Of a stretch of DNA of 64,000 nucleotides, positions 50,105 through 60,548 are shown in pieces. The first letter of the stretch is position 1; every line of letters starts with the position of its first letter. The DNA comes from Comamonas phosphati (GTDB lineage Bacteria; Pseudomonadota; Gammaproteobacteria; Burkholderiales; Burkholderiaceae_C): assembly GCF_014637085.1 (NCBI RefSeq), contig NZ_BMEU01000010.1:62001-126000 (forward strand). The letters are read 5' to 3'. The notes beneath the pieces are model-generated. The model ran no database searches. It saw nothing but the letters and a program-made list of their open reading frames with translations, and was not told the DNA's origin. The position numbers were made by a program, and so were the translations under genes.

Positions 50105-51904
50105 TCAAAAAGCGGGCATCACAGAGGAAAGGCCAACCGCGCGGATTTCGCCCGTCTCGGCATCGAGCACCCAGCGCCGGTCATGGAAGCGCGCCACGCT
50201 GTCGCGGTGGGCCACGGAGACCAGCGCCCCACCCCGCTCGCCCACCAGTTGCACCAGGCGCGCATAGACCTCGGCCTCGGTCGCAGCGTCCAGCGCGCTG
50301 CTGGCTTCGTCGGCAAACACCCAGGCCGGCCGCTTGAGCAGCACGCGCGCAATCGCCAGGCGCTGGCGCTCGCCGCCCGAGAGCACCGCATTCCAGGCTG
50401 CCTGCCGATCCAGTTGCCCCACCAGCCGCGGCAGCTGCGCGTCGATCAGCGCCTGCTCCAGCGCCGTATCGGCATAACGCGAGGCCGTCCCGGGATAGGC
50501 CAGCGCATCGCGCAGGCTGCCGTCGGGGAAATAAGGGCGCTGGGGAATGAACATGGCATCCGCGGGCCGCTGCACGCGCCCCTTGGCAAACGGCCAGATG
50601 CCCGCGAACACGCGCAGCAGCGTGGACTTGCCGCTGCCCGAGGGGCCGCTGATCAGCAGCCTGTCGCCGGGCTGCACGCTCAGCTCGCCGGCCCGCATGA
50701 TGCACTCGCCATTGGGCAGATTCACCTCCAGCGCCTGGGCATGCAAATACGGGTGTGTGTGCGGGCCGGCCTGCAGGCTGACACTCTCGGGCGCGCTCTC
50801 CTCGCCGTGCAGGCTGGCGTCGAAACCGCCCAGGCGATTGGTGGTGGCGCGCCAGGCCGCGATGTCGGCGTAGTTGTTGACGATCCAGCTCAGCGAGTCC
50901 TGCACCTGGTTGAAGGCCGAGGCGATCTGCATCAGCTGGCCCAGCTGGATGGCGCCGCTGAAAAAGCGCGGCGCCGCGATGACGAACGGGAACACCACGG
51001 CCGCCTGGCCGAAGAAATTGGTGAACCAGGTCAGGTTCTTCTGCTTGCGGATGAGCTGCAGATAATTGGCCAGCGCCTCCGAAAAGCGCAGCGACAGCTG
51101 CGCGCCCTCCACACGCTCGCCGCCGTCCAGCGCAATGGCTTCGGAATGCTCGCGCACGCGGATCATGTGGTGGCGGAAATTGGCCTCCAGCTGTTGCTGG
51201 CGGTTGTTGAGCCAGACCTGGGGCTTGCCGATCCAGAAGGTGATGGCGCTGCCCACCAGGCAGTACAGCACGGCCATCCAGACCATGAAGCCGGGGACGT
51301 GCAGCTCGCCGCCGCCCAGCAGCTGCGGCAGGCCCACATCCATGGCCGAGCTCAGGCCCCACAGGATGCCGACAAAGCTCACGAAGGTGACGCAGGCATT
51401 GAGCAGCCCCATGGTCAGCGAGACCGTGTAGGTGCTGAAGAGGTTGAGGTCTTCCTGGATACGCTGGTCGGGGTTGTCCGGCACCCCGGAGCCTTTACCG
51501 TAACGCCCCAGCTCCAGCCGGTAGAAAGCCTGGTGCGCCAGCCAGCGCCCCAGCATGTGCTGCGTGAGCCAGCGCCGCCAGTTCAGCTGCAGCAGCTGGG
51601 TCAGATAGAACTTGTAGACCGCGATGACGATATAGGCCAGCGCCAGCCAGAGAAAACGCCACAGCTGCTGCCAGAACACATCGGCCTGCTTGTTCTGCAG
51701 CGCGTCGTAGAACACGCGGTTCCACTCGTTGATCTGCACCAGCATGAACACCGCCGCCAGATTGAGCGCCACGATGGCGGCCAGCAGGCCCCAGGCCTTG
51801 GCCTTTTGCTCGGAAACGAAGTACGGCCGGCTCAGGTCGAAGGCCTGCCTGAAAACATGGATGCGGCTATGCCGAGCAGCAGATGCTGGCGCGGTGATGG
51901 TCAT
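50105..51904 (-). CDS. SbmA/BacA-type ABC transporter, fused permease and ATPase (YddA-like)
   Basis: A 599-residue half-transporter. The N-terminal two-thirds has about six membrane segments with the SbmA/BacA-like region (YKFYLTQLLQLNWRRWLT, NPDQRIQEDLNLF) and the C-terminal third is an ABC ATPase with Walker A GPSGSGKSTLL, signature LSGGERQRLAIAR and Walker B WVFADEASSALD. The fused form resembles E. coli YddA; relatives transport peptides, vitamin B12 or long-chain fatty acids. Substrate is unknown. Confidence 0.9.
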   Translation of the reverse strand: MTITAPASAARHSRIHVFRQAFDLSRPYFVSEQKAKAWGLLAAIVALNLAAVFMLVQINEWNRVFYDALQNKQADVFWQQLWRFLWLALAYIVIAVYKFYLTQLLQLNWRRWLTQHMLGRWLAHQAFYRLELGRYGKGSGVPDNPDQRIQEDLNLFSTYTVSLTMGLLNACVTFVSFVGILWGLSSAMDVGLPQLLGGGELHVPGFMVWMAVLYCLVGSAITFWIGKPQVWLNNRQQQLEANFRHHMIRVREHSEAIALDGGERVEGAQLSLRFSEALANYLQLIRKQKNLTWFTNFFGQAAVVFPFVIAAPRFFSGAIQLGQLMQIASAFNQVQDSLSWIVNNYADIAAWRATTNRLGGFDASLHGEESAPESVSLQAGPHTHPYLHAQALEVNLPNGECIMRAGELSVQPGDRLLISGPSGSGKSTLLRVFAGIWPFAKGRVQRPADAMFIPQRPYFPDGSLRDALAYPGTASRYADTALEQALIDAQLPRLVGQLDRQAAWNAVLSGGERQRLAIARVLLKRPAWVFADEASSALDAATEAEVYARLVQLVGERGGALVSVAHRDSVARFHDRRWVLDAETGEIRAVGLSSVMPAF

Positions 51905-51990
51905 GCGGCCTCTTCTGGTGAAAGTCTGGCCGCCAATTTACCCCTGCCGGCTGAGGCCAGGCTTAAAAGCGGCACATGGCGCCTGCTGAT

Positions 51991-53094
51991 CTAGGGGATG
52001 AGGTCCAGCGCCTGCAGATACGCAGGCTGGCGCATCAGATCGTCCCAGGTCTGCGGCTCGGTCTCGGGCAGCAGGGCCAGGCGGCGCGATTCGGAGTCCT
52101 CGTCGGGCACCCAGCGGCCACCCTGCAGGGCCGCGTCCATGCCGTCGAGCAGTTCGTCCACATGCTCGCCCAGGCCCAGGCTCTGGTTGCACAGCAGCAC
52201 CATGTCACAGCCGGCGTTGAGCGCGGCCAGGGCCGCGTCGGTGTAGCCGATCAGTTGCCCGTCAATGCGGCGCGCGCCTTCCATGCTCAGGTCGTCGCTG
52301 AAGATGGCGCCGTCGTAGCGCAGGCGGCCGCGCAGCACGTCCTTGAGCCATTTCTGGCTGAAGCCCGCGGGGCGCTTGTCCACCTTGGGGTAGATCACGT
52401 GGGCCGGCATCACGGCCGTGAGCACGCTGGACAGCCAGGGATACGGCGCGGCGTCTTCGCTCAGGATGGCCGTGAGGCTGCGCGTGTCGACGGGAATGTC
52501 CACGTGCGAGTCGGCGCGGACGTTGCCATGGCCCGGGAAATGTTTGCCGCAGTTGCCCAGGCCGGCCTGCAGCAGGCCGTGCATCAGGCTTTTGGCCAGG
52601 GTTGCCACCACGCGTGGATCGCGGTGGAAGCTGCGGTCGCCGATGACCGAAGACTCGCCGTAATCCAGGTCCAGCACCGGCGTGAAGCTGAAGTCCACGC
52701 CGCAGGCGCGCAGTTCCGCGCCCAGCACGTAGCCGGCCGCCGTGGCCGCATTCATGGCGCGCATTGCCCCATATCCTTCGCCGCTGCCCGCGCGGTGCTT
52801 GCTGCCCTTGCCGTCATCCATCCACATCTGGCCGAAAACGCGCATGGGCGGCAGGTGGGTGAAGCCGTCGGTGCGAAAGCGCTGCACGCGCCCGCCCTCG
52901 TGGTCCACGCAGATCAGCAGGTCGGGCTTGACCGCCTTGATGTCGGCGCACAGCTGCACCAGGGCCGCACGGCTTTCCCAGTTGCGAGCGAACAGGATGA
53001 TGCCGCCCACAAGAGGATGGGCCAGGCGCTGGCGATCCACGTCGGTGAGCTGCTTGCCGGCGATATCGATGATCAGGGGTGCGTGCATGCTCAT
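51991..53094 (-). CDS. nagZ: Beta-N-acetylhexosaminidase
   Basis: A 367-residue family 3 glycoside hydrolase of peptidoglycan recycling, removing GlcNAc from GlcNAc-anhydroMur peptides in the cytoplasm and influencing AmpC induction. The signature KHFPGHGNVRADSHVDIP carries the catalytic His/Asp loop; LICVDHEGGRVQRFR and FSDDLSMEGA (nucleophile Asp) are also present. Downstream of acpS, separated by 140 bp containing a structured repeat. ATG at 53094 or 53088. Confidence 0.96.
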   Translation of the reverse strand: MSMHAPLIIDIAGKQLTDVDRQRLAHPLVGGIILFARNWESRAALVQLCADIKAVKPDLLICVDHEGGRVQRFRTDGFTHLPPMRVFGQMWMDDGKGSKHRAGSGEGYGAMRAMNAATAAGYVLGAELRACGVDFSFTPVLDLDYGESSVIGDRSFHRDPRVVATLAKSLMHGLLQAGLGNCGKHFPGHGNVRADSHVDIPVDTRSLTAILSEDAAPYPWLSSVLTAVMPAHVIYPKVDKRPAGFSQKWLKDVLRGRLRYDGAIFSDDLSMEGARRIDGQLIGYTDAALAALNAGCDMVLLCNQSLGLGEHVDELLDGMDAALQGGRWVPDEDSESRRLALLPETEPQTWDDLMRQPAYLQALDLIP

Positions 53095-53165
53095 AAAGTC
53101 TTCAACAAAAGGCAGATGGTGGGGAAATCAACAAACAGCGCTTGCCACGGGTACGCCTTTGCGGC

Positions 53166-53243
53166 GAGGCCGCCAGCAAGGGCCGCCCCGCAGCAAAGGC
53201 GGCCTTCCCCCTCAGGGGAAGGCGCGCAAGCGACTCAGGGGGG
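53166..53243 (-). repeat. CCCCCTGAG structured 3' repeat, copy G (provides the acpS stop codon)
   Basis: On the minus strand CCCCCCTGAGTCGC at 53230-53243 contains the acpS TGA. Then GCGCGCCTTCCCC, GAGGGGGAAGGCC and GGGGCGGCCCTTGC follow. As in the leuD copy, the repeat forms the last proline codons and the stop of the gene. Confidence 0.8.
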
Positions 53244-53633
53244 ACATTTTTCTACCACACAGAAGCTGGCCGCGTACTCGGATTCGTCGGTCACGGTGAT
53301 GTGGGCTTTGAGGCCCTGGACTTCGAACCAGTTCTTGAGCTCGCCGTGCAGGCGGATTTCGGGCTTGCCCGAGCGCAGGTTGGCGATCTCGCAGTGGCGC
53401 CAGGTCATGGGCATGCGCATCCCCAGGCCAATGGCCTTGCTGAAGGCCTCCTTGGCCGAAAAGCGCGTGGCCAGATAGCGTATGCCGCGCTCGGGCCAGC
53501 GCTCCGAGCGCGCGCGCCAGACGGCCAGTTCGGCTTCAGCCAGCACCTTCTCGGCAAAGCGCTCGCCATGCCTCTCCAGGCTGGCGCGTATGCGGCGGAT
53601 ATCGCAGATGTCGGTGCCTATGCCGTAGATCAT
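53235..53633 (-). CDS. acpS: Holo-[acyl-carrier-protein] synthase
   Basis: A 132-residue phosphopantetheinyl transferase activating [18 protein letters not shown] (D8) and [13 protein letters not shown] (E62) are the Mg-binding motifs. ATG at 53633; a longer in-frame region upstream lacks similarity. The C-terminus (CVVEKCPP) ends in a dispersed repeat. It follows pdxJ after 82 bp, the common pdxJ-acpS pairing. Confidence 0.97.
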   Translation of the reverse strand: MIYGIGTDICDIRRIRASLERHGERFAEKVLAEAELAVWRARSERWPERGIRYLATRFSAKEAFSKAIGLGMRMPMTWRHCEIANLRSGKPEIRLHGELKNWFEVQGLKAHITVTDESEYAASFCVVEKCPP

Positions 53634-53715
53634 GGTTGTTCCTTGCGGACGGGGAATGGCATCTCGCCTGGCGCACGGGGCCATACGGGCCATCGCTACG
53701 CTCGGCCGTTAACCG

Positions 53716-54492
53716 CTAGGCCACTGCCTTCCGCGCCATGCCCGCATCGATGCAAGCCTGATAAGCCCGCACCGTCTCGGCATAGCCGAGCTCCAGCGCA
53801 TCGGCGATCAGCGCATGGCCGATGGAGACTTCGGCCAGACCGGGCACGCGCGCCACGAAGGCCGGCAGATTGTCGCGGTTCAGGTCATGGCCGGCATTGA
53901 TGCCCAAGCCGGCATCCAGTGCGGCCTGCGCGGCCTTGGCATAGGCCTGCAGCTGCTGCTCCTGGCCGGCCTGGCCCCAGGCTGCGGCATAGGGCTCGGT
54001 GTAAAGCTCCACGCGGTCGGCACCCACGGCCTTGGCGGCCGCCATCTGCTCGGGGATGGGGTCCATGAACAGGCTCACGCGCACGCCAAGCACGCGGCAC
54101 TCGGCGATCAGGGGTGCCAGGCGCTCGGCATCCTGCGGGAAGGTCCAGCCATGGTCGCTGGTGAACTGGTCTTCGCTGTCGGGCACGAAGGTGGCCTGGT
54201 GCGGGCGCGTCTGGCGGATGAACTCCATCAGGTTCTGCGTGGGATTGCCTTCGATATTGAATTCGGCCTGCGGCCAGACCTTGAGCAGCGCGTGCAGATC
54301 GTGCACGTCCTGGGCGCGGATATGGCGCTCATCGGGACGCGGATGGATGGTGATGCCCTGCGCTCCGGCCTGCAGGCAGATCTCGGCGGCGCGCGTCACG
54401 GACGGAATGCCCAGATGCCGGGTATTGCGCAGCAGCGCCACCTTGTTGACGTTGACCGACAGCGCCGTGCGCAAAGAGGCGGAAAGTTTCAT
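53716..54492 (-). CDS. pdxJ: Pyridoxine 5'-phosphate synthase
   Basis: A 258-residue TIM-barrel enzyme condensing 3-amino-2-oxopropyl phosphate and deoxyxylulose 5-phosphate to make vitamin B6. [29 protein letters not shown] and [14 protein letters not shown] are family signatures. ATG at 54492 overlaps the recO stop by 4 nt. Its product serves the many PLP enzymes in the window. Confidence 0.97.
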   Translation of the reverse strand: MKLSASLRTALSVNVNKVALLRNTRHLGIPSVTRAAEICLQAGAQGITIHPRPDERHIRAQDVHDLHALLKVWPQAEFNIEGNPTQNLMEFIRQTRPHQATFVPDSEDQFTSDHGWTFPQDAERLAPLIAECRVLGVRVSLFMDPIPEQMAAAKAVGADRVELYTEPYAAAWGQAGQEQQLQAYAKAAQAALDAGLGINAGHDLNRDNLPAFVARVPGLAEVSIGHALIADALELGYAETVRAYQACIDAGMARKAVA

Positions 54493-55265
54493 AGCGATTG
54501 CAAATCCATCATCAGCTGGCGGGTGCGCAGCATGGTTGAGCCGCAATGGTATTGCAGAAGATTGCGCAATTGCGGCTTCAGGGCCTGCGCCACCTCGGGC
54601 TCGGCCAGGGCTTTCAGCGTCTGGGGAAACGGCTGCGCGGACTGCAGGGCCAGCTCGATGGCCTGCCACTGCCGCCCGGCCAGCGCCGCGCGCTCGTGCT
54701 GCGCGGCCTGGCGCAGGCCGCCTTCGGCCACCAGCGTGTAGCGGGCCGCGGCCGCCACGTCGCTGAGGGTGGTGGTCTCCTGGTCCAGCGCGGGCAGATG
54801 GCCCAGCTCGCGCAGCAGCACCAGCTCGAAGGCGCGCAGCACGGGCTCGATGGCATCGGTGCTGGCACCATGTTGGCCCGCGAGCACGCGCACCACGCCC
54901 GCGTAGATGTCGAACAGCGCGGCATAGGGATCGTCGCGCGCCAGCAGCCGCATCAGCAGCTCGTTCAGATACATGCCCGACCACAGCGCGTCGCCCTGCG
55001 GCATGACATGGCCGCCCACCCATTCGGCGCCCTTGAGCGTATGGATCTCGGCATTGCCCTCGGCGCCCAGCGTGTAGCTCAGCTGCAGCGGCTGCAGCGG
55101 CAGCAGCACGGGGCGGAAATTCGAGGTATGGCGCTTGACCCCCTTGGCCGCCAGCGCCACCCGCCCGCGATGGCGCGTGAACACCTCCAGGATGAGGCTG
55201 GACTCGCTCCAGTCGTACTGGTGGAGGATGTAGGCGGGTTCGTCGCTGATGCGTTTGGCGGCCAC
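54489..55265 (-). CDS. recO: DNA repair protein RecO
   Basis: A 258-residue recombination mediator that helps load RecA with RecR. The N-terminal OB fold starts [23 protein letters not shown] (shortened) with [12 protein letters not shown], followed by a helical domain. Start is GTG at 55265. Overlaps pdxJ by 4 nt. The zinc-finger cysteines seen in some RecO are absent, as in E. coli. Confidence 0.94.
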   Translation of the reverse strand: MAAKRISDEPAYILHQYDWSESSLILEVFTRHRGRVALAAKGVKRHTSNFRPVLLPLQPLQLSYTLGAEGNAEIHTLKGAEWVGGHVMPQGDALWSGMYLNELLMRLLARDDPYAALFDIYAGVVRVLAGQHGASTDAIEPVLRAFELVLLRELGHLPALDQETTTLSDVAAAARYTLVAEGGLRQAAQHERAALAGRQWQAIELALQSAQPFPQTLKALAEPEVAQALKPQLRNLLQYHCGSTMLRTRQLMMDLQSL

Positions 55266-55281
55266 AGTGGGGTTCAGAGAT

Positions 55282-55309
55282 AAGAAAAGGCCTCAGCAGA
55301 GGCCTTGGT
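55282..55309 (-). terminator. Intrinsic terminator after era
   Basis: AAGGCCTC (55286-55293) and GAGGCCTT (55298-55305) form a perfect 8-bp stem; on the minus strand it is followed by TTCTT. It sits between era and recO and may only attenuate. Confidence 0.65.
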
Positions 55310-55347
55310 CCGGGAAATCATAGCCGGCGTTTCAAGCCGCAAGCCGC

Positions 55348-56457
55348 TTATTCATAGCCGAAGGACTTCACGCGGGCCTCGTCGTCGGCCCAGCCCGAGC
55401 GGACCTTGACCCAGATCTCGAGAAACACCTTGGCGCCCATGAGCTTTTCGAGTTCCTGGCGCGCCTCGGTGGAGATGCGCTTGAGGCGTTCGCCGCCCTG
55501 GCCGATGACCATGGCCTTGTGGCCGTCGCGCTCGACCACGATGGTGGCGGCAATGCGCATGAAACGGCCGTGCTTGGGGCTCGGCTCTTCCTCGAACTTG
55601 TCGATGACCACCGTGGAGGTATAGGGCAGCTCGTCGCCCGTGAAGCGGAACAGCTTCTCGCGGACGGTCTCCGAGGCCAGGAACTTCTCGCTGCGGTCGG
55701 TCAGCTCGTCGGGGCTGTAGAACCAGGGCTGCTGCGGCAGGTACTTGGAGCAGATGCCGAACATGCGCTCGATGTCCTTTTTGTTCTTGGCCGACATGGG
55801 CACGAACTCGGCAAACGGGTGGCGCTCCTGCATGTCGCGCAACCAGGGCGCGATCTCGGCGCGGCGGCCCACGGTGTCGAGCTTGTTGGCGATCAAGAGC
55901 GTCGGGATGCCGGGCTTGAACAGCGACAGCACCTTGGCATCGGCCAGCGTGAAGCTGCCGGCCTCGACCACGAACAGGATCAGGTCCACGTCGCCGATGG
56001 CGCCCATCACCGTCTTGTTCAGCGACTTGTTCAGCGCCGTCGAATGCTTGGTCTGGAAGCCCGGCGTATCGACGAACACAAACTGGGTCTCGTCCTTGGT
56101 GCGTATGCCCGTGATGCGGTGGCGCGTGGTCTGGGCCTTGCGCGAGGTGATGGAGACTTTCTGCCCTACCAGCGCATTCATCAGCGTGGACTTGCCCACA
56201 TTGGGCTTGCCGACGATGGCGATCAGGCCGCAGCGCTGCTCTTCGGGGGCATAGATGCGTGCAGGCTGCGGCTCGGGTTCGGCGACGTCCTGGCGGCTCA
56301 CCGCCGAAGCACTGCCGGGTTGGGCCGCCGCCAGCATGGCGTCGATATCGGCCGGGCTCTGGCCGCCGGCATCCGTCGCCTTGTTCGCAGTCTTTTTTGC
56401 CTTGGCGCTTGCTGCGCCGGCGGTGCCCGCTATCTTTTTCTTGGCAGCATCGGTCAT
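55348..56457 (-). CDS. era: Era GTPase
   Basis: A 369-residue essential GTPase for 16S rRNA maturation and 30S assembly. G1 GKPNVGKST, switch [11 protein letters not shown]3 [10 protein letters not shown] and G4 NKLD are visible, and the C-terminal KH domain contains [12 protein letters not shown]. Compared with E. coli Era (301) it has a 70-residue N-terminal Lys/Ala-rich extension. ATG at 56457 overlaps the rnc stop (ATGA), the conserved rnc-era pair. Confidence 0.97.
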   Translation of the reverse strand: MTDAAKKKIAGTAGAASAKAKKTANKATDAGGQSPADIDAMLAAAQPGSASAVSRQDVAEPEPQPARIYAPEEQRCGLIAIVGKPNVGKSTLMNALVGQKVSITSRKAQTTRHRITGIRTKDETQFVFVDTPGFQTKHSTALNKSLNKTVMGAIGDVDLILFVVEAGSFTLADAKVLSLFKPGIPTLLIANKLDTVGRRAEIAPWLRDMQERHPFAEFVPMSAKNKKDIERMFGICSKYLPQQPWFYSPDELTDRSEKFLASETVREKLFRFTGDELPYTSTVVIDKFEEEPSPKHGRFMRIAATIVVERDGHKAMVIGQGGERLKRISTEARQELEKLMGAKVFLEIWVKVRSGWADDEARVKSFGYE

Positions 56458-57137
56458 GGGTGTTTGGCTTTCAATTGTTCCAGCACGGCAGCCGCCGCCG
56501 CCTGTTCGCCCGCACGGCGCGATCCGCCGATGCCTTGGGCCTTGATATTCCACTCTGCCACAGCGCATTCGACCTTGAAAGTCTGGCGGTGCGCGGCGCC
56601 GGTGATTTCCACCACCTGGTACTGGGGCAGCTTCATGTGCCGGCCCTGCAGCAGCTCCTGCAGCGCGGTCTTGGGGTCCTTCTCGGCCGCGCGCATGTCG
56701 GGGTTGATGTCCACGGCCTCGAACAGGTGGTGGACCACTTTTTCCGCGCCGGCAAAGCCGGCGTCGAGATAGACGGCGCCGATCAGGGCCTCCACCGCAT
56801 CGGCCAGGATGGACGGGCGCTGCTTGCCGCCGGACTTGGACTCACCCTCGCCCAGGCGCAGCAGGCCGGGCAGCTGCAATTGCAAGGCAATCTTGTGCAG
56901 GGTGCCCTCCTTGACCAGATTGGCGCGCACGCGGGACAGGTCGCCCTCGGGCATGGAGGCCAGCCGCGCGTACAGCAGGCTGGAGATGGCCAGGCTCAGC
57001 ACCGAGTCGCCGAGAAACTCCAGGCGCTCGTTGTTGTCCGCCGAAAAGCTGCGGTGCGTGACGGCACGCTGCAGCAGGGCCGGATCGGCAAATTGATGTT
57101 GCAGCCGCTGCTGCAGGGCGATAAGTGCAGGTTCCAC
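56454..57137 (-). CDS. rnc: Ribonuclease III
   Basis: A 227-residue double-strand RNase for rRNA and mRNA processing. The signature [17 protein letters not shown] and the acidic [13 protein letters not shown] form the active site; a C-terminal dsRNA-binding domain (about 155-225) follows. A GTG start at 57137 gives the usual length; ATG codons at 57188 and 57221 would add 17 or 28 unconserved residues. None has a strong ribosome binding site. Confidence 0.93.
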   Translation of the reverse strand: MEPALIALQQRLQHQFADPALLQRAVTHRSFSADNNERLEFLGDSVLSLAISSLLYARLASMPEGDLSRVRANLVKEGTLHKIALQLQLPGLLRLGEGESKSGGKQRPSILADAVEALIGAVYLDAGFAGAEKVVHHLFEAVDINPDMRAAEKDPKTALQELLQGRHMKLPQYQVVEITGAAHRQTFKVECAVAEWNIKAQGIGGSRRAGEQAAAAAVLEQLKAKHP

Positions 57138-57265
57138 CAGAATGGTTCCACGGCATGCACCGTCCAGGCCGGAGCCTGGCTGGCGCATGCCGTGGCCTTG
57201 TTGATAGGACTTGCGATTCATGAGGCCCAGGCACCCTGCCCGGACCCCGTTGCGCAAGCCGCAGT

Positions 57266-57616
57266 TTATTTCTTGAAACGATAGACCAGGTAGGCCGGGC
57301 CTGCCAGATGGATTTCTCGGGAGTATTCAAAGCCCACGACCACCTGGTCGTTCACCTTGGTCACATGCAGGTTGGCACCGCTGACGGAGTCGATGTTGTC
57401 GATGGCCGCCGCGCGGTCGAAACTGGCCCTGACCTCGGCCACGGTATTGCCTTCCGAGGCCGCCTTGTTGGCTGCCTTGACCGCCGCCTGGTATTCCAGG
57501 AAGACGGGCAGCGATTGTGCGCCAATCCCGACCACGGCGACCAGGAAGGCCACGATCAACACCAGTCCTATGAAGGACAGGCCTTTTTGACGCGAACGGC
57601 TTGCAATGCTCTTCAT
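57266..57616 (-). CDS. DUF4845 membrane protein
   Basis: A 116-residue protein with a basic N-terminus, one membrane segment (about 12-32, GLSFIGLVLIVAFLVAVVGIG) and a small periplasmic or cytoplasmic domain with SVSGANLHVTKV and VVVGFEYSREIHL. DUF4845 proteins are conserved between lepB and rnc in Betaproteobacteria and Gammaproteobacteria; the function is unknown. Start ATG 57616. Confidence 0.93.
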   Translation of the reverse strand: MKSIASRSRQKGLSFIGLVLIVAFLVAVVGIGAQSLPVFLEYQAAVKAANKAASEGNTVAEVRASFDRAAAIDNIDSVSGANLHVTKVNDQVVVGFEYSREIHLAGPAYLVYRFKK

Positions 57617-57681
57617 GCTTTTTCCCTCCTCAAAGGCAGGCTTGTAGCTGCCCGCTCATTCCAGAAAACACGGTGCAACGG

Positions 57682-58659
57682 TCAGTGGAAGCTGCCGATG
57701 CGCTTGAAGTCGCCGAAATTCATCCAGACGAAGAAGGCCTTGCCGACGATGTTCCGGTCCGGCACAAAGCCCCAGTAGCGCGAATCCAGCGAATTGTCGC
57801 GGTTGTCGCCCATCATGAAGTAATGGCCTTCGGGGACCTTGCAGGTCACGCCTTCGACGCTGTAGCGGCAGTTCTGCCGGAACTCGAAGTTGCTGGCACC
57901 CTGGATGAAGGCCGGCACGTCGTTGTTCAGGATGAGGCGGTGCGGCTTGTCGCCCAGGACCTCGTCGAACTGCTTGAAATAGCGCATCACGTCGCGGTCC
58001 AGGAAGTCCGGCACCTCGGACACCGGCAGCTCCTTGCCGTTGATCGTCAGGCGCTTGTTGATATAGGCCACCTCGTCGCCGGGCAGGCCCACCACGCGCT
58101 TGATGTAGTCCAGGCTGGGCTGGGGCGGATAGCGGAACACCATCACGTCGCCGCGCTGCACGGGCGAGCCTTCGGTGATCTTCTTGTTGATCACGGGCAG
58201 GCGGATGCCGTAGGTGAACTTGTTCACGAGGATCAGGTCGCCCACCAGCAGCGTGGGGATCATCGAGCCCGAGGGAATCTTGAAGGGCTCGAACAAAAAG
58301 GAGCGCAGGATGAACACGATGGCGATCACCGGGAACAGGCCCGCCGTCCAGTCCAGCCACCAGGGCTGCATGAGGATGCGGCCCTTGGCTTCTTCCGAGA
58401 CCTCGATATCCGTCTTGGCGATGCCCATGCGATCGAGCTCGGCGCGGCGCTCGATCGCGGACTGCTCCAGCGCCTGCGCCGCGGCACGGCGCCGGGGCAG
58501 GAAGTAGCTACGCTCGGCAATCCAGTACAGGCCCGTCACCAGCGTGGCCATAAGCAGCAGCAGCGCGAAATTGCCCTCGATCGCACCGGTGTACCAGGCG
58601 CCGATATAGCCGACAAAAGCCGCCAGGACGGCGGCCGTGAACCATTGCATGACTTGCAT
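57682..58659 (-). CDS. lepB: Signal peptidase I
   Basis: A 325-residue inner-membrane serine/lysine protease cleaving Sec and Tat signal peptides. Two N-terminal membrane segments (about 5-22 and 30-48) precede a third (near 105-120); the catalytic serine is in PSGSMIPTL and the lysine in YIKRVVGLPGD, with MGDNRDNSLDSRYWG near the C-terminus. ATG at 58659 overlaps the lepA stop by 1 nt, the conserved lepA-lepB pair. Confidence 0.97.
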   Translation of the reverse strand: MQVMQWFTAAVLAAFVGYIGAWYTGAIEGNFALLLLMATLVTGLYWIAERSYFLPRRRAAAQALEQSAIERRAELDRMGIAKTDIEVSEEAKGRILMQPWWLDWTAGLFPVIAIVFILRSFLFEPFKIPSGSMIPTLLVGDLILVNKFTYGIRLPVINKKITEGSPVQRGDVMVFRYPPQPSLDYIKRVVGLPGDEVAYINKRLTINGKELPVSEVPDFLDRDVMRYFKQFDEVLGDKPHRLILNNDVPAFIQGASNFEFRQNCRYSVEGVTCKVPEGHYFMMGDNRDNSLDSRYWGFVPDRNIVGKAFFVWMNFGDFKRIGSFH

Positions 58660-60467
58660 CAATCCTCCACTTGCAGAATGGCCAGGAAGGCCTCCTGCGG
58701 AACTTCCACCGAACCGATCTGCTTCATGCGCTTCTTGCCGGCCTTCTGCTTTTCGAGCAGCTTGCGCTTGCGCGTGATGTCGCCGCCGTAGCACTTGGCC
58801 AGCACGTTCTTGCGCATGGCCTTGACGGTTTCTCGCGCGATGATATTGGCGCCGATGGCGGCCTGGATGGCCACGTCGAACATCTGGCGGCTGATGATCT
58901 CGCGCATCTTGGCCACCACGGCGCGGCCGCGGTACACCGACTGCGAGCGGTGCACGATGATGGACAGCGCATCGACCTTGTCGCCGTTGAGCAGGATGTC
59001 GACCTTGACCACGTCGGAGGCGCGATATTCCAGAAACTCATAGTCCATGGAGGCGTAACCGCGCGAGACGGATTTGAGCTTGTCGAAGAAGTCCAGCACG
59101 ATCTCGCCCAGCGGCATCTCGTAGGTCAGCATGACCTGGCGGCCGTGGTAGGCCATGTTCTTTTGCACGCCGCGCTTTTGATTGGCCAGCGTCATCACCG
59201 GGCCCACATAGTCTTGCGGCATGTACAGATGCACGGTGACGATGGGCTCACGGATTTCCTCCATGCGGCCCTGGTCAGGCATCTTGGAAGGGTTCTCGAC
59301 CAGGATGACTTCGCCATCTGCCTTGACCACCTCGTAGACCACGCTGGGCGCGGTCGTGATCAGGTCCTGATCGAACTCGCGCTCCAGGCGTTCCTGCACG
59401 ATTTCCATGTGCAGCAGGCCCAGGAAGCCGCAGCGGAAACCAAAGCCCAGCGCCTGCGAGACTTCGGGCTCATATTGCAGCGCAGCATCATTGAGCTGCA
59501 GCTTTTCCAGCGCGTCGCGCAGCTGGTCGTATTCGCTGGCTTCGGTCGGGTACAGGCCGGCGAACACCTGGGGCTTGACTTCCTTGAAGCCAGGCAGCGC
59601 CGATTCGGCGGGGCCCAGGTTGTTGGGCAGCTTTTTTTCCAGTGTGACGGTATCACCCACCTTGGCGGCCTTCAGTTCCTTGATGCCGGCAATGATGTAG
59701 CCCACTTCACCGGCCCTGAGCGAATCACGCGGCTGGTTGGCCGGCGTGAACACGCCGACGCTGTTGGCTTCGTAGGCAGCGCCGGTCGCCATCATCTTGA
59801 AGCGCTCGCCCTTCTTGAGCTGGCCATCGACCACACGCACCAGCATCACGACGCCCACATAGGAGTCGAACCAGCTGTCCACGATCATGGCGCGCAGCGG
59901 CGCATCCGGCTTGCCCTTGGGCGGCGGCACCTTGGCCACCACGGCTTCGAGAATCTCGTCGATGCCCATGCCGGTCTTGGCCGAGCAGGGAATGGCGTCG
60001 GTCGCATCAATGCCGATCACATCTTCGATCTCGGCCTTGGCGTTGTCGGGATCGGCATTGGGCAGATCCATCTTGTTGAGCACGGCAAACACTTCCACAC
60101 CCAGGTCCAGCGCGGTGTAGCAGTTGGCCACGGTCTGGGCTTCCACGCCCTGCGAGGCGTCGACCACCAGCAGCGCCCCCTCGCAGGCGGACAGCGAGCG
60201 GCTCACCTCATAGGAGAAGTCGACGTGGCCGGGGGTGTCGATCAGGTTCAGGTTGTAGACCTGGCCGTCCTTGGCCTTGTACTGCAGAGCCGCCGTCTGG
60301 GCCTTGATGGTGATGCCGCGCTCTTTCTCGATGTCCATCGAGTCCAGCACCTGGGCCTCCATATCGCGATCGGCCAGGCCGCCGCAACGCTGGATCAAAC
60401 GGTCTGCCAGCGTCGACTTGCCATGGTCGATGTGCGCAATGATGGAGAAATTTCGGATGTGATTCAT
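58659..60467 (-). CDS. lepA: Elongation factor 4 (LepA)
   Basis: A 602-residue translational GTPase that back-translocates or acts in 30S biogenesis. G1 [10 protein letters not shown]3 DTPGHVDF and G4 NKMDLPNAD are present, and the C-terminal domain unique to LepA ends [24 protein letters not shown] at 60467 is used; a TTG precedes it. Heads a lepA-lepB-DUF4845 unit. Confidence 0.98.
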   Translation of the reverse strand: MNHIRNFSIIAHIDHGKSTLADRLIQRCGGLADRDMEAQVLDSMDIEKERGITIKAQTAALQYKAKDGQVYNLNLIDTPGHVDFSYEVSRSLSACEGALLVVDASQGVEAQTVANCYTALDLGVEVFAVLNKMDLPNADPDNAKAEIEDVIGIDATDAIPCSAKTGMGIDEILEAVVAKVPPPKGKPDAPLRAMIVDSWFDSYVGVVMLVRVVDGQLKKGERFKMMATGAAYEANSVGVFTPANQPRDSLRAGEVGYIIAGIKELKAAKVGDTVTLEKKLPNNLGPAESALPGFKEVKPQVFAGLYPTEASEYDQLRDALEKLQLNDAALQYEPEVSQALGFGFRCGFLGLLHMEIVQERLEREFDQDLITTAPSVVYEVVKADGEVILVENPSKMPDQGRMEEIREPIVTVHLYMPQDYVGPVMTLANQKRGVQKNMAYHGRQVMLTYEMPLGEIVLDFFDKLKSVSRGYASMDYEFLEYRASDVVKVDILLNGDKVDALSIIVHRSQSVYRGRAVVAKMREIISRQMFDVAIQAAIGANIIARETVKAMRKNVLAKCYGGDITRKRKLLEKQKAGKKRMKQIGSVEVPQEAFLAILQVED

Positions 60468-60517
60468 CAACGAGAAAAACGACTATTGAATTGGAAAAAA
60501 GTGGCCAAACGCGCAAG

Positions 60518-60548
60518 AAAAAAGGGCGCGTCCATTGGCGGCGCGCCC
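60518..60548 (-). terminator. Intrinsic terminator between mucD and lepA
   Basis: On the minus strand GGGCGCG (60542-60548) pairs with CGCGCCC (60524-60530), followed by TTTTTT (60518-60523). It is about 340 bp after mucD. Confidence 0.75.
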
